DNA of 64,000 bases from an uncultured Alteromonadaceae bacterium (GTDB taxonomy: Bacteria > Pseudomonadota > Gammaproteobacteria > Enterobacterales > Alteromonadaceae). The position numbers were made by a program, and so were the translations under genes. The notes below the pieces were generated by a model. The model was not told the origin of the DNA. It worked only from the letters and a program-made list of their open reading frames with translations, and did no database searches. Positions 26,840 to 36,080 of the stretch are shown here, piece by piece (positions within the stretch are counted from its first letter, which is position 1; each line of letters begins with the position of its first letter). The stretch lies in contig CAJXMO010000005.1 in NCBI GenBank assembly GCA_913056495.1, forward strand, positions 124,001 through 188,000, written 5' to 3'.

Positions 26840-29800
26840 ATGCTTAAATGGACGATACGGAAATTAAAGTTCTCAATACGTTTAACTGTCGTGAGCGTAT
26901 TTGTTTTAGCAACAACCATCACAGCTGCGATTGCCATTTCGCTTCAATATTACTTCAGCGAAAAACTCTCTGTTAATTCAACCGTTAAATTATTTGATTT
27001 AACCACTCACAATACAATTACCCATTTGGCCAATATTGACAACCAGGCAAAAAATATTGCCAAAATACTGGCAAAAAACCCGTTATTTGCAGAAGATAAT
27101 GTAGATTTTGATACAAAATTAAGAGAGCAGTTTGCTCAGGTCATGCAATCTACTCCCTTATTTTATGCATTGTATACGGCTGAACAGGATGGCGATTTTT
27201 ATGAATTGGTCAATTTAAATACCAGTCAAACGGTGAGAAAACAGCTTAATGCGATTCAAAGTGATCGTTGGGTTGAAATAAAAGTCGAGCAAGTCGGCGG
27301 GCAAAGAGTTAAGCAGCTTTTATATTATGACGAAAATTTTAACCTGAGGATCAAACAAAGCGAAGTTACTGAATACGATCCCAGACAAAGAATCTGGTAT
27401 ACCCAGGCGAACCAAAACAGAGTCAATAAAACGCCACCTTATTTATTTACGCATTTACAAGCGCCAGGCCAAACATTTTCAATTAAAGTAAATGACCGTG
27501 TTATTGCCGTCGATATAGCCTTGTCGGCTGTTTCTGAATATTTGCAAAAACAGGGGCTGCAATATGAAGACGGACTCGAAAGCGAAATTTATGTTTTTCA
27601 GCCAAACGGCGAAATTGTTGCATCTAACCGGGATCCTAAAATGGATCAAAACTTTCTACCGCCGAAAAAACTCAATTTGGATGAAAGTCAAAGAGCTGTA
27701 TTAAGCAAATATCCGGTGATAAATGTATCGAACGAAATGGACTGGCCTCCGATGGACTTTAGTGTAGCCGGTGAGCCTCAAGGATATAGTATAGATTTGT
27801 TAAAGCGCGTATCCCAAGTACTCGATATCCGATTTAATTTTGTAAACGGCTATACCTGGGTTGAATTCATCGAGCAATTCGACCAAGGCCAAATCGATAT
27901 CTTACAACCTGTTTTCAATAGCGTTGAAAATCACGATAAGGGGTTATTAAGCCAGGCTATTGTTAACCTGCCGTTTGCGGTAATCACACCACAAGGACCG
28001 GGCCAAATCGAAAAATTATCACAGCTAAATGGTAAAACGCTTGCAATACCAGCTGGCTGGTCTGTGGTTCCGGCAGTTGAAGAGCACTTCCCAGAGATTG
28101 AACTCATACTGGTTAAAAACACTAAAGACCTATTGGAAAAAGTCGCGCGTGGTGAAGTAGACGCAGGTTTAGACAATAGAGCCGTGCTTGAATATACCGA
28201 ACGTCAGTATTTTATAAAAAATATTCAATATCACGATTTACCGGACTTTTCTAAAGCCTATTTTACCGATTCATTACATCTATTAATCCATCCGGATAAA
28301 CAAGCGCTGCATTCACTGATTAACTTGGCACTTGATAACATCTCTGCAGACTATAAAGATTGGTTAAGACAAAAATGGTTGGCTGAACAAAGCAGCCAGG
28401 TTGAAACGATAGGCACTGTTCCTTATGTTGAACTAATTAGCCTAAGTAAGCAAAAATTAAAACATAACCAAATTAATTTGATTAAGGTTCAGGGCAAAGA
28501 AAAATATGTTTATATCTCTCCGCTTTATCAGAATCATCAACTCGATACGGCCGACTATATGGCTTTTATCGTCGATAAAAAGCAGGTGTTGGCACACAGC
28601 CGCGATCAAATTAAAGTCTCTATTTTTATCACCGCTATAGCGCTGATTTTAATCATTCCTGTCTCCTGGTATTTTGCATCACCTATTGTGATGCCGATTA
28701 AACGACTGACCGAAGAAACAGAAAAAATTAAAAATCGCGAATTTTCTAAAATCACAACATTAAAGAGCAACATTATTGAAATTGAAGCGCTGGCTAAAAA
28801 CATGGTCAAAATGGGCCGTTCAGTAGAGCAACATGAGAAAGATCAAAAAGCGCTCATTGAATCTTTTATTCAACTGATTGCACAGGCCATTGATGATAAA
28901 TCGCCTTATACAGCAGGGCACTGCGAGCGAGTCCCGCAATTAGGTATATTATTGGCTAAAGCGGCGTCTGAGTCTAAAGATAAGGCGTTTACTGATTTTG
29001 AATTTAATAACGAAGATGAGTTCAGAGAGTTCAGAATTGCAGCCTGGTTACATGATTGCGGCAAAATAACAACCCCTGAACACATAGTTGATAAAGGCAC
29101 AAAACTTGAGACCATTTATAACCGTATTCATGAAATCAGAATGCGATTTGAAGTCTTATGGCGCGACGCTGAAATTGAATATTACCAAGCTCTGGCAAAG
29201 CCAGTTAATAATCCAGTACAACTTAAGAATAAATTGAACCGTGAACAACATAAATTAAGGCAAGATTTTGCTTTTATCGCAGGCTGCAATGTGGGTGGTG
29301 AATTTATGGATGAAGCCAATATTGAGCGCCTGAATGAACTCGCACAAATCACTTGGCTGCGCCACTTTGACGATAAAATTGGTCTATCGCCAGTTGAGGA
29401 ACTCAGAGCGCACGACGATGATGAGCAGCTACCGATTACTGAAAATTTGTTAGCAGATAAGCCTGAGCATCTGATTGCACACGATAAAAAAATTGAATAC
29501 GACGCTAAACTGGGTATTAAAACTAAAGTACCAGAATATAAATATAATCAGGGTGAGCTATATAATTTATCAATTGGCCGTGGAACTTTGTCCGCAGAAG
29601 ACAGATTTAAAATAAACGAACATATTATCAGCACCATAAAAATGCTCGATCAGGTCCCCTTTCCAGCCGAATTATCAAAAGTGCCCAGATACGCCTCAAC
29701 ACACCATGAAACATTAAAGGGTACAGGTTATCCAAGACAGCTCACTGCTGACGACTTGTCCATTCCCGAACGAGTATTGGTATTAGCGGATATCTTTGAA

Positions 29801-30013
29801 GCCTTAACCGCAGCCGACAGGCCCTATAAAAAAGCTAAACCTTTAAGTGTTTCGATTGATATTCTTTATAAGATGGTACTAGATGATCATGTTGATGCGG
29901 ATGTGTTTAAACTCTTTTTAACTTCGGGAATTTATTTAGACTATGCCAACACCTTTTTAGATCCTAAACAAATAGATGAAGTCGATGTGCAAAGTTATCT
30001 GGATAAACTCTAA
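26840..30013 (+). CDS. membrane HD-GYP phosphodiesterase with periplasmic sensor domains
   Basis: This is a 1057-aa membrane sensor. In order it has a first membrane helix (about 10-32); a dCache-like periplasmic region (about 35-285); a type-3 solute-binding-protein domain (about 288-520, with INVSNEMDWPPMDFS); a second membrane helix (about 593-614); a HAMP linker; and a split HD-GYP domain. HDCGK is at about 737-741 and HHETLKGTGYP begins at about 955. About 150 residues are inserted between these two parts. It probably degrades cyclic di-GMP in response to a periplasmic ligand. A TTG at 26798 would add 14 residues; the ATG with GGAAAAA upstream is preferred. Confidence 0.85.
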   Translation: MLKWTIRKLKFSIRLTVVSVFVLATTITAAIAISLQYYFSEKLSVNSTVKLFDLTTHNTITHLANIDNQAKNIAKILAKNPLFAEDNVDFDTKLREQFAQVMQSTPLFYALYTAEQDGDFYELVNLNTSQTVRKQLNAIQSDRWVEIKVEQVGGQRVKQLLYYDENFNLRIKQSEVTEYDPRQRIWYTQANQNRVNKTPPYLFTHLQAPGQTFSIKVNDRVIAVDIALSAVSEYLQKQGLQYEDGLESEIYVFQPNGEIVASNRDPKMDQNFLPPKKLNLDESQRAVLSKYPVINVSNEMDWPPMDFSVAGEPQGYSIDLLKRVSQVLDIRFNFVNGYTWVEFIEQFDQGQIDILQPVFNSVENHDKGLLSQAIVNLPFAVITPQGPGQIEKLSQLNGKTLAIPAGWSVVPAVEEHFPEIELILVKNTKDLLEKVARGEVDAGLDNRAVLEYTERQYFIKNIQYHDLPDFSKAYFTDSLHLLIHPDKQALHSLINLALDNISADYKDWLRQKWLAEQSSQVETIGTVPYVELISLSKQKLKHNQINLIKVQGKEKYVYISPLYQNHQLDTADYMAFIVDKKQVLAHSRDQIKVSIFITAIALILIIPVSWYFASPIVMPIKRLTEETEKIKNREFSKITTLKSNIIEIEALAKNMVKMGRSVEQHEKDQKALIESFIQLIAQAIDDKSPYTAGHCERVPQLGILLAKAASESKDKAFTDFEFNNEDEFREFRIAAWLHDCGKITTPEHIVDKGTKLETIYNRIHEIRMRFEVLWRDAEIEYYQALAKPVNNPVQLKNKLNREQHKLRQDFAFIAGCNVGGEFMDEANIERLNELAQITWLRHFDDKIGLSPVEELRAHDDDEQLPITENLLADKPEHLIAHDKKIEYDAKLGIKTKVPEYKYNQGELYNLSIGRGTLSAEDRFKINEHIISTIKMLDQVPFPAELSKVPRYASTHHETLKGTGYPRQLTADDLSIPERVLVLADIFEALTAADRPYKKAKPLSVSIDILYKMVLDDHVDADVFKLFLTSGIYLDYANTFLDPKQIDEVDVQSYLDKL

Positions 30014-30516
30014 GCCTGATCCTGTACTAGAGCTAAAAACTGACAGTTTGCTACTTGTCCGTTCAGCTTTGCCTGCATCGACGCAGCCATTCAATTGCCG
30101 TAAGCCAAAAAATAGTGTTGTTTCGCTGTAAACGGCGACTTACATTTAGCCCGGATAAAGCAGTTGGTGCAGGGGGTAGCAGTGGCCGCGGTGAGCTGCC
30201 AATTAAGATAAAAGGTCAGCCAGTCAGCTTACCTATAGCATTTTCTATTTATATTCACGCAAGCGTATATTCACACAAGAGTTAACTAGTTGCAGACATA
30301 AGGTTAACCTTAAACGCCAAGCTTGCAGGCGCAGCAATGAATGATTAACCATCTACTGGTAATCAAGTCTAGTCCGCCATTTGTGGCGTTCAAATCTCTG
30401 GTGTAAAACCGACAGAAGCCCGATATACAAATTACTTCAGTCTGACTTTAAGAATAACGGATTTAAGTGATTCAAAGACGTCAGCTCTGCACTCAAAGTT
30501 CATTTAGCAAAAACTA
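30014..30516. other. about 500-base region without a recognised gene
   Basis: Between the HD-GYP gene and the DUF3083 terminator no convincing gene is seen. A 76-codon plus-strand reading frame at 30055-30285 has no Shine-Dalgarno, no family resemblance and unusual composition. The part at 30160-30200 is richer in G and C than its surroundings. It may be a decayed gene or an unrecognised RNA; nothing more can be supported. Confidence 0.4.
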
Positions 30517-30542
30517 AAAAGCCGCTATCAATAGCGGCTTTT
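30517..30542 (-). terminator. Rho-independent terminator of the DUF3083 gene
   Basis: A 12-bp perfect stem (AAAAGCCGCTAT / ATAGCGGCTTTT) with a 2-base spacer is followed on the minus strand by a T run. It sits just past the stop codon of the minus-strand gene. Confidence 0.88.
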
Positions 30543-30569
30543 ATACTTGGTTAAACTTAACTTTATCGT

Positions 30570-31673
30570 TTATTTATTAAAACCAATATGCTGATGTAAT
30601 CTAACTGACATGGTTTCAGTATCGTAAACATAATCCAGTTTAGCAGCCATTGCACGTATGGTTGCTAAAATCTGGTTAAAGTGTTTACCATAACCATAGC
30701 TGGTCATATCAGACTCAGCGGCGACAAAAACGAACTGTATGCTATCAACCAGCTTTTTAGCAGACCATTTACAGGTATAACCGCAAATTTCCTGCTTAGG
30801 GTTGTAACCAATTCGATAAAGCTCACCGTCTTTGCTCAGGCTTTCATCATCCTGACTTCTAACCACAGGCACTAGATCATTGGCCAACATATATCCGTTA
30901 TTTAAATTATGTTCTTTTGCACTATTGATAAAGGCTTCAGAAATCATAGTATAAAGCGGGTTATATAAGTCTTCTGCGGTCGTATCAATATCAGCCATTT
31001 CACGAATTCGGCGGGTAACCGGCATAGTTACAACCGCATAGTTTTGTGCATCAATAATTTCAGGCACTTCAACTTCGTCTACTTTAAAACGGTTACGGAT
31101 AGAGCGTAGTTTATGAGCCTGTGTGCCATCGTGACCTTTTTCTTTTGCGAATAAATCGAACGTTAAATGTTGATGATCACAAATTCTGACTGCACCTTCA
31201 GTTAACTTTGCTTTAGCTGAGAACTTAGCAATAGCATCTTCGACTTTCTTATGGAAATGAGCTGAGTTAGCTCTGATATCACGGCCATTCGCTAAAAAAA
31301 GCAGTTTGATTTTTTTAGCGCGTTTGTTCTCATCATAATAACTGCTTGAATTGAAATGATAACAAGGGCTATATAAAAACAAAATTTGTTGTTCGGTTTG
31401 AGACGTTAAACGCTCAGGGCTATATCTGACACGAATAAACTTGTCATTGGCGACAAACTGACAGCTTTCTAATTCCATTTCTGCACAAATTTCAAAAAAA
31501 TCCTGTGCCATCTTTTCATAGCAAGCTTTATAGTTTTCCGGATTTTCACTACCGGCGTAAGCTTTAACCAGTTCGTCGGTTAATTCAAATTTAGCTAATA
31601 AATATTGGTTTTCACGTGTATTAGCAGGAATAAACAGTTTGTGCTGAGCGCTTCTTTTGCGAATAATTGACAT
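30570..31673 (-). CDS. DUF3083 family protein
   Basis: This 367-aa soluble protein is recognised as DUF3083, a family largely confined to Alteromonadales and relatives; its function is unknown. It has no signal peptide or membrane helix. The conserved-looking C-terminus includes SYGYGKHFNQILATIRAMAA. An in-frame ATG at 31700 would add nine residues, but an AAAGGGG Shine-Dalgarno sits seven bases before the ATG at 31673, so the shorter form is chosen. It is a single-gene unit, divergent from rlmF and closed by a strong terminator. Confidence 0.8.
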   Translation of the reverse strand: MSIIRKRSAQHKLFIPANTRENQYLLAKFELTDELVKAYAGSENPENYKACYEKMAQDFFEICAEMELESCQFVANDKFIRVRYSPERLTSQTEQQILFLYSPCYHFNSSSYYDENKRAKKIKLLFLANGRDIRANSAHFHKKVEDAIAKFSAKAKLTEGAVRICDHQHLTFDLFAKEKGHDGTQAHKLRSIRNRFKVDEVEVPEIIDAQNYAVVTMPVTRRIREMADIDTTAEDLYNPLYTMISEAFINSAKEHNLNNGYMLANDLVPVVRSQDDESLSKDGELYRIGYNPKQEICGYTCKWSAKKLVDSIQFVFVAAESDMTSYGYGKHFNQILATIRAMAAKLDYVYDTETMSVRLHQHIGFNK

Positions 31674-31926
31674 TTTCTGCCCCTTTAATGTTATTACCAA
31701 TAAAAACTGAGTGTAGGAAACAGTATAACTGGTCGTAAAAAGCTCAATTTTTATTAATTTTGTTTAGGCTCATTCTTATTGAAAAAACAACAAATTACAA
31801 GTAGGTTACATTAAAATACAAAACTTGGTAAATCAGCTTAACGGTTTTGTATAATTCGACTGGGAATTTGGCTGCAAACCATTAAAATAGACTGACAAAA
31901 GTCACACGCACTGAAACAGGTTTAAC

Positions 31927-32877
31927 TTGCAAAATAAATCCAGAAAAGTCATTAAAAAGCAAAGCTTGCACCCCAGAAACCTTCATAATAAACGCTATCC
32001 GATTGCAGACTTAGTAAAAGTTTGCCCTGAGCTGAAATCTTATGTCAAGTTAACCCCCCAAGGCGAGACCAGTATTGATTTTAGTCAGGCAAAAGCTGTT
32101 TTTTTATTGAATAAAGCCTTATTAAGCTACTACTATCAGATTCAATACTGGCAAATACCAGAAAACTTTTTGTGTCCGCCTGTACCGGGCCGCGCGGATT
32201 ATTTACACTATTTGGCTGACCTGATTACAGGTTCAACGCCTAAACAAAAAATTAATAAAGATGCAAATGTACGAATATTGGATATAGGCACAGGTGCTAA
32301 TTGTATTTATCCATTGATTGGTGAGTCTTTATTTGGCTGGCAGTTTGTAGGCACGGATATCAGTAAGCTTGCTTTGGAATCAGCTGAAAAAAACCTCTCG
32401 ACTAACCATTTATCCAGCCGACTTGTATGGCAAAAAAATAAATCCAATATTTTTAAAGGGATTTTGAAGACTCAATTAACATCGGATATCGCGCAATTTG
32501 ACGCCTGTATTTGCAATCCGCCATTTTACGAGTCAGCAAAACAAGCCATGCAGGTTAACTTAACCAAGCAACACAAGCTGAATAAAAACCGAGTTAAAAA
32601 AGGTAACCGGGTTAAACCGATTGAGCAAAATAGAAATTTCAGAGGTCAAAATGCAGAGCTCTGGTGTCAGGGTGGAGAGTTGGCTTTTTTGCTTAACATG
32701 GTGGATGAAAGCATAGAATATGCTAAACAGATTGTCTGGTTTACCACTTTAGTCTCAAATAAGGAAAATCTGCCCCCATTGCAAAAACGCTTGGCGCACC
32801 ACAACGCCAGGCAGGTAAAAACTATCCCAATGGGGCAAGGACAAAAACAAAGCCGGATATTAGCTTGGCAGTTTTAA
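31927..32877 (+). CDS. rlmF: 23S rRNA (adenine-1618-N6)-methyltransferase RlmF
   Basis: RlmF makes m6A1618 in 23S rRNA. The 316-aa protein has the family N-terminus LHPRNLHNKRYPIADLVKV, a SAM motif ILDIGTGANCIYPLIG near residue 117, and the amino-methyltransferase catalytic motif NPPF in ICNPPFYES near residue 197. The length matches E. coli (308 aa). The start is TTG, because no ATG or GTG precedes the conserved LHPRN segment and an AGG lies about 10 bases upstream. An oxidoreductase gene follows 40 bases later. Confidence 0.92.
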   Translation: MQNKSRKVIKKQSLHPRNLHNKRYPIADLVKVCPELKSYVKLTPQGETSIDFSQAKAVFLLNKALLSYYYQIQYWQIPENFLCPPVPGRADYLHYLADLITGSTPKQKINKDANVRILDIGTGANCIYPLIGESLFGWQFVGTDISKLALESAEKNLSTNHLSSRLVWQKNKSNIFKGILKTQLTSDIAQFDACICNPPFYESAKQAMQVNLTKQHKLNKNRVKKGNRVKPIEQNRNFRGQNAELWCQGGELAFLLNMVDESIEYAKQIVWFTTLVSNKENLPPLQKRLAHHNARQVKTIPMGQGQKQSRILAWQF

Positions 32878-32917
32878 GTTTATAACCTCAACTAAATTTA
32901 ATCACAAAGGAGTTAAG

Positions 32918-33961
32918 ATGTCAGATTCAAGTATCAGAGTAGGTGTTGTCGGTTTTGGCAATTCTGCAAAAGCATTTCATCTACCTTTTATAACAACACA
33001 AAGTGAATACCAGTTAGTTGCCATCAGCAGCTCACAGCTGGAAGCAGTCGCCACTGCGTATCCTCAAGCTGTCTGTTATGCCAGCGCAGAAACCTTAATT
33101 AAAGAGGCTGATGTTGACCTTGTGATTATTACTGCGCCCAATCATGTTCATTTTAGTTTGACCAAACTGGCGCTGGAAAATGGCAAGCATGTCGTTTTGG
33201 AAAAGCCGATGGCCAATACCAGCGAAGAAGCCGAGCAGCTGGTTCGAATTGCTGAAAAAGAAAATCGTTTATTCAGTATCTACCAGAATCGACGATGGGA
33301 CGGTGACTTTTTAACGGTTAAAAAGTTATTAAACGATAATAAACTCGGCAAAATAAAACATTTTGAATCTCACTTTGATAGATTCAGACCCATTGTTGAA
33401 ACTCGCTGGCGAGAAGAAGCCGGGTTGGGTAACGGTATCTGGTTTGATTTAGGCCCACATCTGGTTGATCAGACGATTCAATTATTTGGTTTACCTGAGG
33501 CTGTCACCGCGCGCATTTTAACCATGCGAGAAAATGCCAAAACCGCTGATTATGCGCATGTTACTTTGCACTATGACAATTTAGAAGCTGTGATGCATAT
33601 GACAACACTCTCGGCGATACCCAATCAAAGATTTAGAATCGATGGTAGCAAAGGCAGTTATCTCAAAGCCGGATTAGATGTACAGGAAGGTCAGTTAAAA
33701 TCAGGCATCTTGCCAACAAATGACAGCTTTGCCAAAGAGTCGCAAGATTGCTTCGGTTCATTGTTTACTCAGGATGCTGAGCAAAGTATCGTAACTCAAG
33801 ATGGCCAGTATGCTCAATATTATCGCTTAATGTCTAAAGCAATTCTTAATCAGGGGCCGGTACCTGTTCCGCCTCGAGAAATTATAAATGTGATTAAAGT
33901 CATTGAACTAGGCTATCAAAGTCAGGCAGAAGGCAAAACACTTAAGTTTAACGGTGTGTAA
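32918..33961 (+). CDS. Gfo/Idh/MocA-family oxidoreductase
   Basis: This is a 347-aa NAD(P)-dependent oxidoreductase. The N-terminal Rossmann fold has GVVGFGNSAKAFHLPF near residues 8-23 and the signature EKPMA near residues 93-97. The C-terminal substrate domain contains WFDLGPHLVDQ with the usual Asp/His pair near residues 178-188. It resembles E. coli YdgJ-type members. An AAAGGAG Shine-Dalgarno is well placed. The substrate is probably a sugar or inositol derivative, but cannot be named. A cobalamin riboswitch begins about 50 bases after its stop. Confidence 0.86.
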   Translation: MSDSSIRVGVVGFGNSAKAFHLPFITTQSEYQLVAISSSQLEAVATAYPQAVCYASAETLIKEADVDLVIITAPNHVHFSLTKLALENGKHVVLEKPMANTSEEAEQLVRIAEKENRLFSIYQNRRWDGDFLTVKKLLNDNKLGKIKHFESHFDRFRPIVETRWREEAGLGNGIWFDLGPHLVDQTIQLFGLPEAVTARILTMRENAKTADYAHVTLHYDNLEAVMHMTTLSAIPNQRFRIDGSKGSYLKAGLDVQEGQLKSGILPTNDSFAKESQDCFGSLFTQDAEQSIVTQDGQYAQYYRLMSKAILNQGPVPVPPREIINVIKVIELGYQSQAEGKTLKFNGV

Positions 33962-34011
33962 ACTGAGCACTTCTCACTTGGCTTTTTAGTGCTTTCTGTT
34001 AAAATGCCGCG

Positions 34012-34106
34012 CAATAAACTGGCTGGGAATATGGTGAGAACCCATAACTGTACCCGCAACTGTAAACAAAATACAATTTTGTAAGTCAGATACCGTCAGT
34101 TTATTG
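34012..34106 (+). promoter_or_regulatory. cobalamin riboswitch upstream of the btuD-btuF operon
   Basis: A 10-bp closing stem (CAATAAACTG at 34012-34021 with CAGTTTATTG at 34097-34106) encloses the B12-element features. These are GGGAA, GGTGAGAA.CCC, the box AACTGTACCCGCAACTGTAA, and GTCAGATACCG. It is a compact aptamer. The leader continues another 170 bases to the btuD ATG, with several small hairpins that could be the expression platform. It should repress the downstream B12 genes when adenosylcobalamin is plentiful. Confidence 0.9.
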
Positions 34107-34276
34107 AGTTCATTGAGTGCGGGAAAACGCTTATGATGAATGCATCTTTCTTGCTTATTTTTAGCAAATGCTGTCGGCATTTTCTGCAACTTTGCAACCC
34201 ACCGGGTGTATTTATTCGTTTTTTGACGCAACTTGGTTTTTAATTAAGATTCTCTGGCGCATAATTTAACGAATAT

Positions 34277-35068
34277 ATGGCATCTTCGCTTTTAAAAGTT
34301 TCCAACCTTAGTTGGCAAACCGACCAGCAAACTATTCTGGATTCAATCAGCTTTGAATTATGCCCGCAGTCTGTGAATGCGATTGTAGGCCCTAATGGGG
34401 CAGGTAAAACCAGCTTATTGCGTTGTCTTTACAAACAAATTAATAACTACTCTGGTGATGTCCTACTGACTGATGAGAATATTAAAAATTTATCAGCTAA
34501 ATATCTGGCCAAACAAATAGCGGTTGTGAATCAGCATATGCCGCTGAGTTTTACATTAACGGTTTATGATATTGTTTGTTTAGGGCTTATCCCGCACCTT
34601 TCATTATTCAGCCAAATCAGCAAACAACAAAAAGCACTTATTGAAACGATTTTGGTGCAACTTGAAATTGCAAATCTCAGAGCCAGAGTTTTTAATCAGC
34701 TATCGGGCGGGGAACAACAGCGTGTGCTCATAGCAAGAGCTTTAGCACAACAACCTAAATTATTGATTTTAGATGAGCCGACTAATCATCTGGATATTCA
34801 TTTTCAACATCAGATATTAGATTTAATCAGTAAGCTGGATGTTTGTGTATTAATGACTGTACATGATTTAAATCTGGCCGCTTATTATGCGCAGCAAATT
34901 TTATTATTAGACCGGGGACAACTGGTCGCTCATGGTCAACCCGATACGGTTTTAACGCCGAACCTGATTAATCAGGTTTTTAATTTACCGGTTGAGCTGG
35001 GCACTAACCCTTTGAATCGAAAACGTCATGTCTATTTTTCTGCGTTGGCTGAAGAGGCAAAGCCCTGA
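34277..35068 (+). CDS. btuD: vitamin B12 ABC transporter ATPase BtuD
   Basis: This 263-aa ABC ATPase has Walker A GPNGAGKTS near residues 38-46, the signature LSGGEQQRVLIARAL near 141-155, Walker B LLILDEPTNHLD near 162-173 and a switch His in TVHDLN. It most resembles the FecE/BtuD group for B12 and siderophores. It would energise BtuC, whose gene overlaps its stop by one base, with BtuF as the periplasmic receptor. There is no clear Shine-Dalgarno before the ATG. It is the first gene after the riboswitch. Confidence 0.9.
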   Translation: MASSLLKVSNLSWQTDQQTILDSISFELCPQSVNAIVGPNGAGKTSLLRCLYKQINNYSGDVLLTDENIKNLSAKYLAKQIAVVNQHMPLSFTLTVYDIVCLGLIPHLSLFSQISKQQKALIETILVQLEIANLRARVFNQLSGGEQQRVLIARALAQQPKLLILDEPTNHLDIHFQHQILDLISKLDVCVLMTVHDLNLAAYYAQQILLLDRGQLVAHGQPDTVLTPNLINQVFNLPVELGTNPLNRKRHVYFSALAEEAKP

Positions 35069-36072
35069 TGTCGGGATTAAATTTTTCACGTAATAAAACT
35101 AGGCTTAGTTTAATTGCCATGGCGGTTCTTATTGCCAGTCTATTGGCTTCTCTGACTTTTGGCGCTGCACAGATATCTGTTACTCAAGTATTTTATTGTT
35201 TGTTTGAACAATGTAGCGATCCACTTGAACAAACACTTATCTGGCAAATCAGGATGCCGCGCGTGCTGGTTGCGCTTTTATGCGGTGCAGGTTTGGCTGT
35301 GGCAGGTGCAATTTTACAAAATACGACTCGTAATCCGCTCGCTGAGCCTTATTTATTTGGTGTAGTGGCTGGCGCCGGCTTAGGTGCCAGTATTGCCAGT
35401 ATCTGGTTTGTGGACCATATTGGACTTGTATTACCGATTGCTGCGTTTTTAGGCGCTATCCTGGCAATCAGCATCGTCATGCTGGTTGGCATAAGTACAA
35501 AAGCCAGACGAGTTGAATCTTTAATTCTGGCAGGGGTCGCGGTTTCTTTTATGTTAAGTGCAGTCAGTCAATTTTTACTTTATATGGGCGACCCTTTTGC
35601 AACTAACCGGGTGATGTTCTGGCTAATGGGATCACTGGCTCGGGTTGAAATGGCGGATTTAAGCATAATCTCACCTGTCATTTTAATTGGTATTAGTCTG
35701 GTTTTATTATTTCACCGTCATATTGATGCGTTATTACTCGGTGATGAAAACGCAGTCAGCATGGGGATTAATGTCAATATATTGCGTCTTTTTATGCTCG
35801 CAGTGTGCGCAGCTCTAACCGCAACTCTGGTTGCCTATTGCGGCGGTATTGGATTTGTGGGGTTAATGATCCCGCATATTGTCAGACACTGGTTTGGCGC
35901 AACCACAGCTCCGCTTTTGGTCGGTTGCTGTTTACTGGGCAGTACCTTTTTATTATGGGTTGATGTTATTGCAAGAACCATAGTGGAAGGACAAGAAATT
36001 CCAATTGGTATCATCACTTCAATTTTAGGCAGCATTTTCTTTTTAACGTTAATGTTAAGAAAAAATAATTAG
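35068..36072 (+). CDS. btuC: vitamin B12 ABC transporter permease BtuC
   Basis: This 334-aa inner-membrane permease of the FecCD family has about ten predicted helices. It carries RMPRVLVALLCGAGLAVAG near residues 63-81, the NPLAEPYLFG loop and the conserved GFVGLMIPHIVR segment near 268-279 that contacts the ATPase. Its start overlaps the btuD stop codon (TGATG), so translation is coupled. With BtuD and BtuF it would import corrinoids from the periplasm. Confidence 0.93.
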   Translation: MSGLNFSRNKTRLSLIAMAVLIASLLASLTFGAAQISVTQVFYCLFEQCSDPLEQTLIWQIRMPRVLVALLCGAGLAVAGAILQNTTRNPLAEPYLFGVVAGAGLGASIASIWFVDHIGLVLPIAAFLGAILAISIVMLVGISTKARRVESLILAGVAVSFMLSAVSQFLLYMGDPFATNRVMFWLMGSLARVEMADLSIISPVILIGISLVLLFHRHIDALLLGDENAVSMGINVNILRLFMLAVCAALTATLVAYCGGIGFVGLMIPHIVRHWFGATTAPLLVGCCLLGSTFLLWVDVIARTIVEGQEIPIGIITSILGSIFFLTLMLRKNN

Positions 36073-36080
36073 GAACCTTT

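Noticed and set aside
30055..30285. 76-codon plus-strand frame after the HD-GYP gene
   Set aside because: No ribosome-binding site, no family resemblance and composition unlike neighbouring genes.
33986..34231. 81-codon minus-strand frame across the btuD leader
   Set aside because: It lies over the cobalamin riboswitch, whose conserved blocks explain the sequence.
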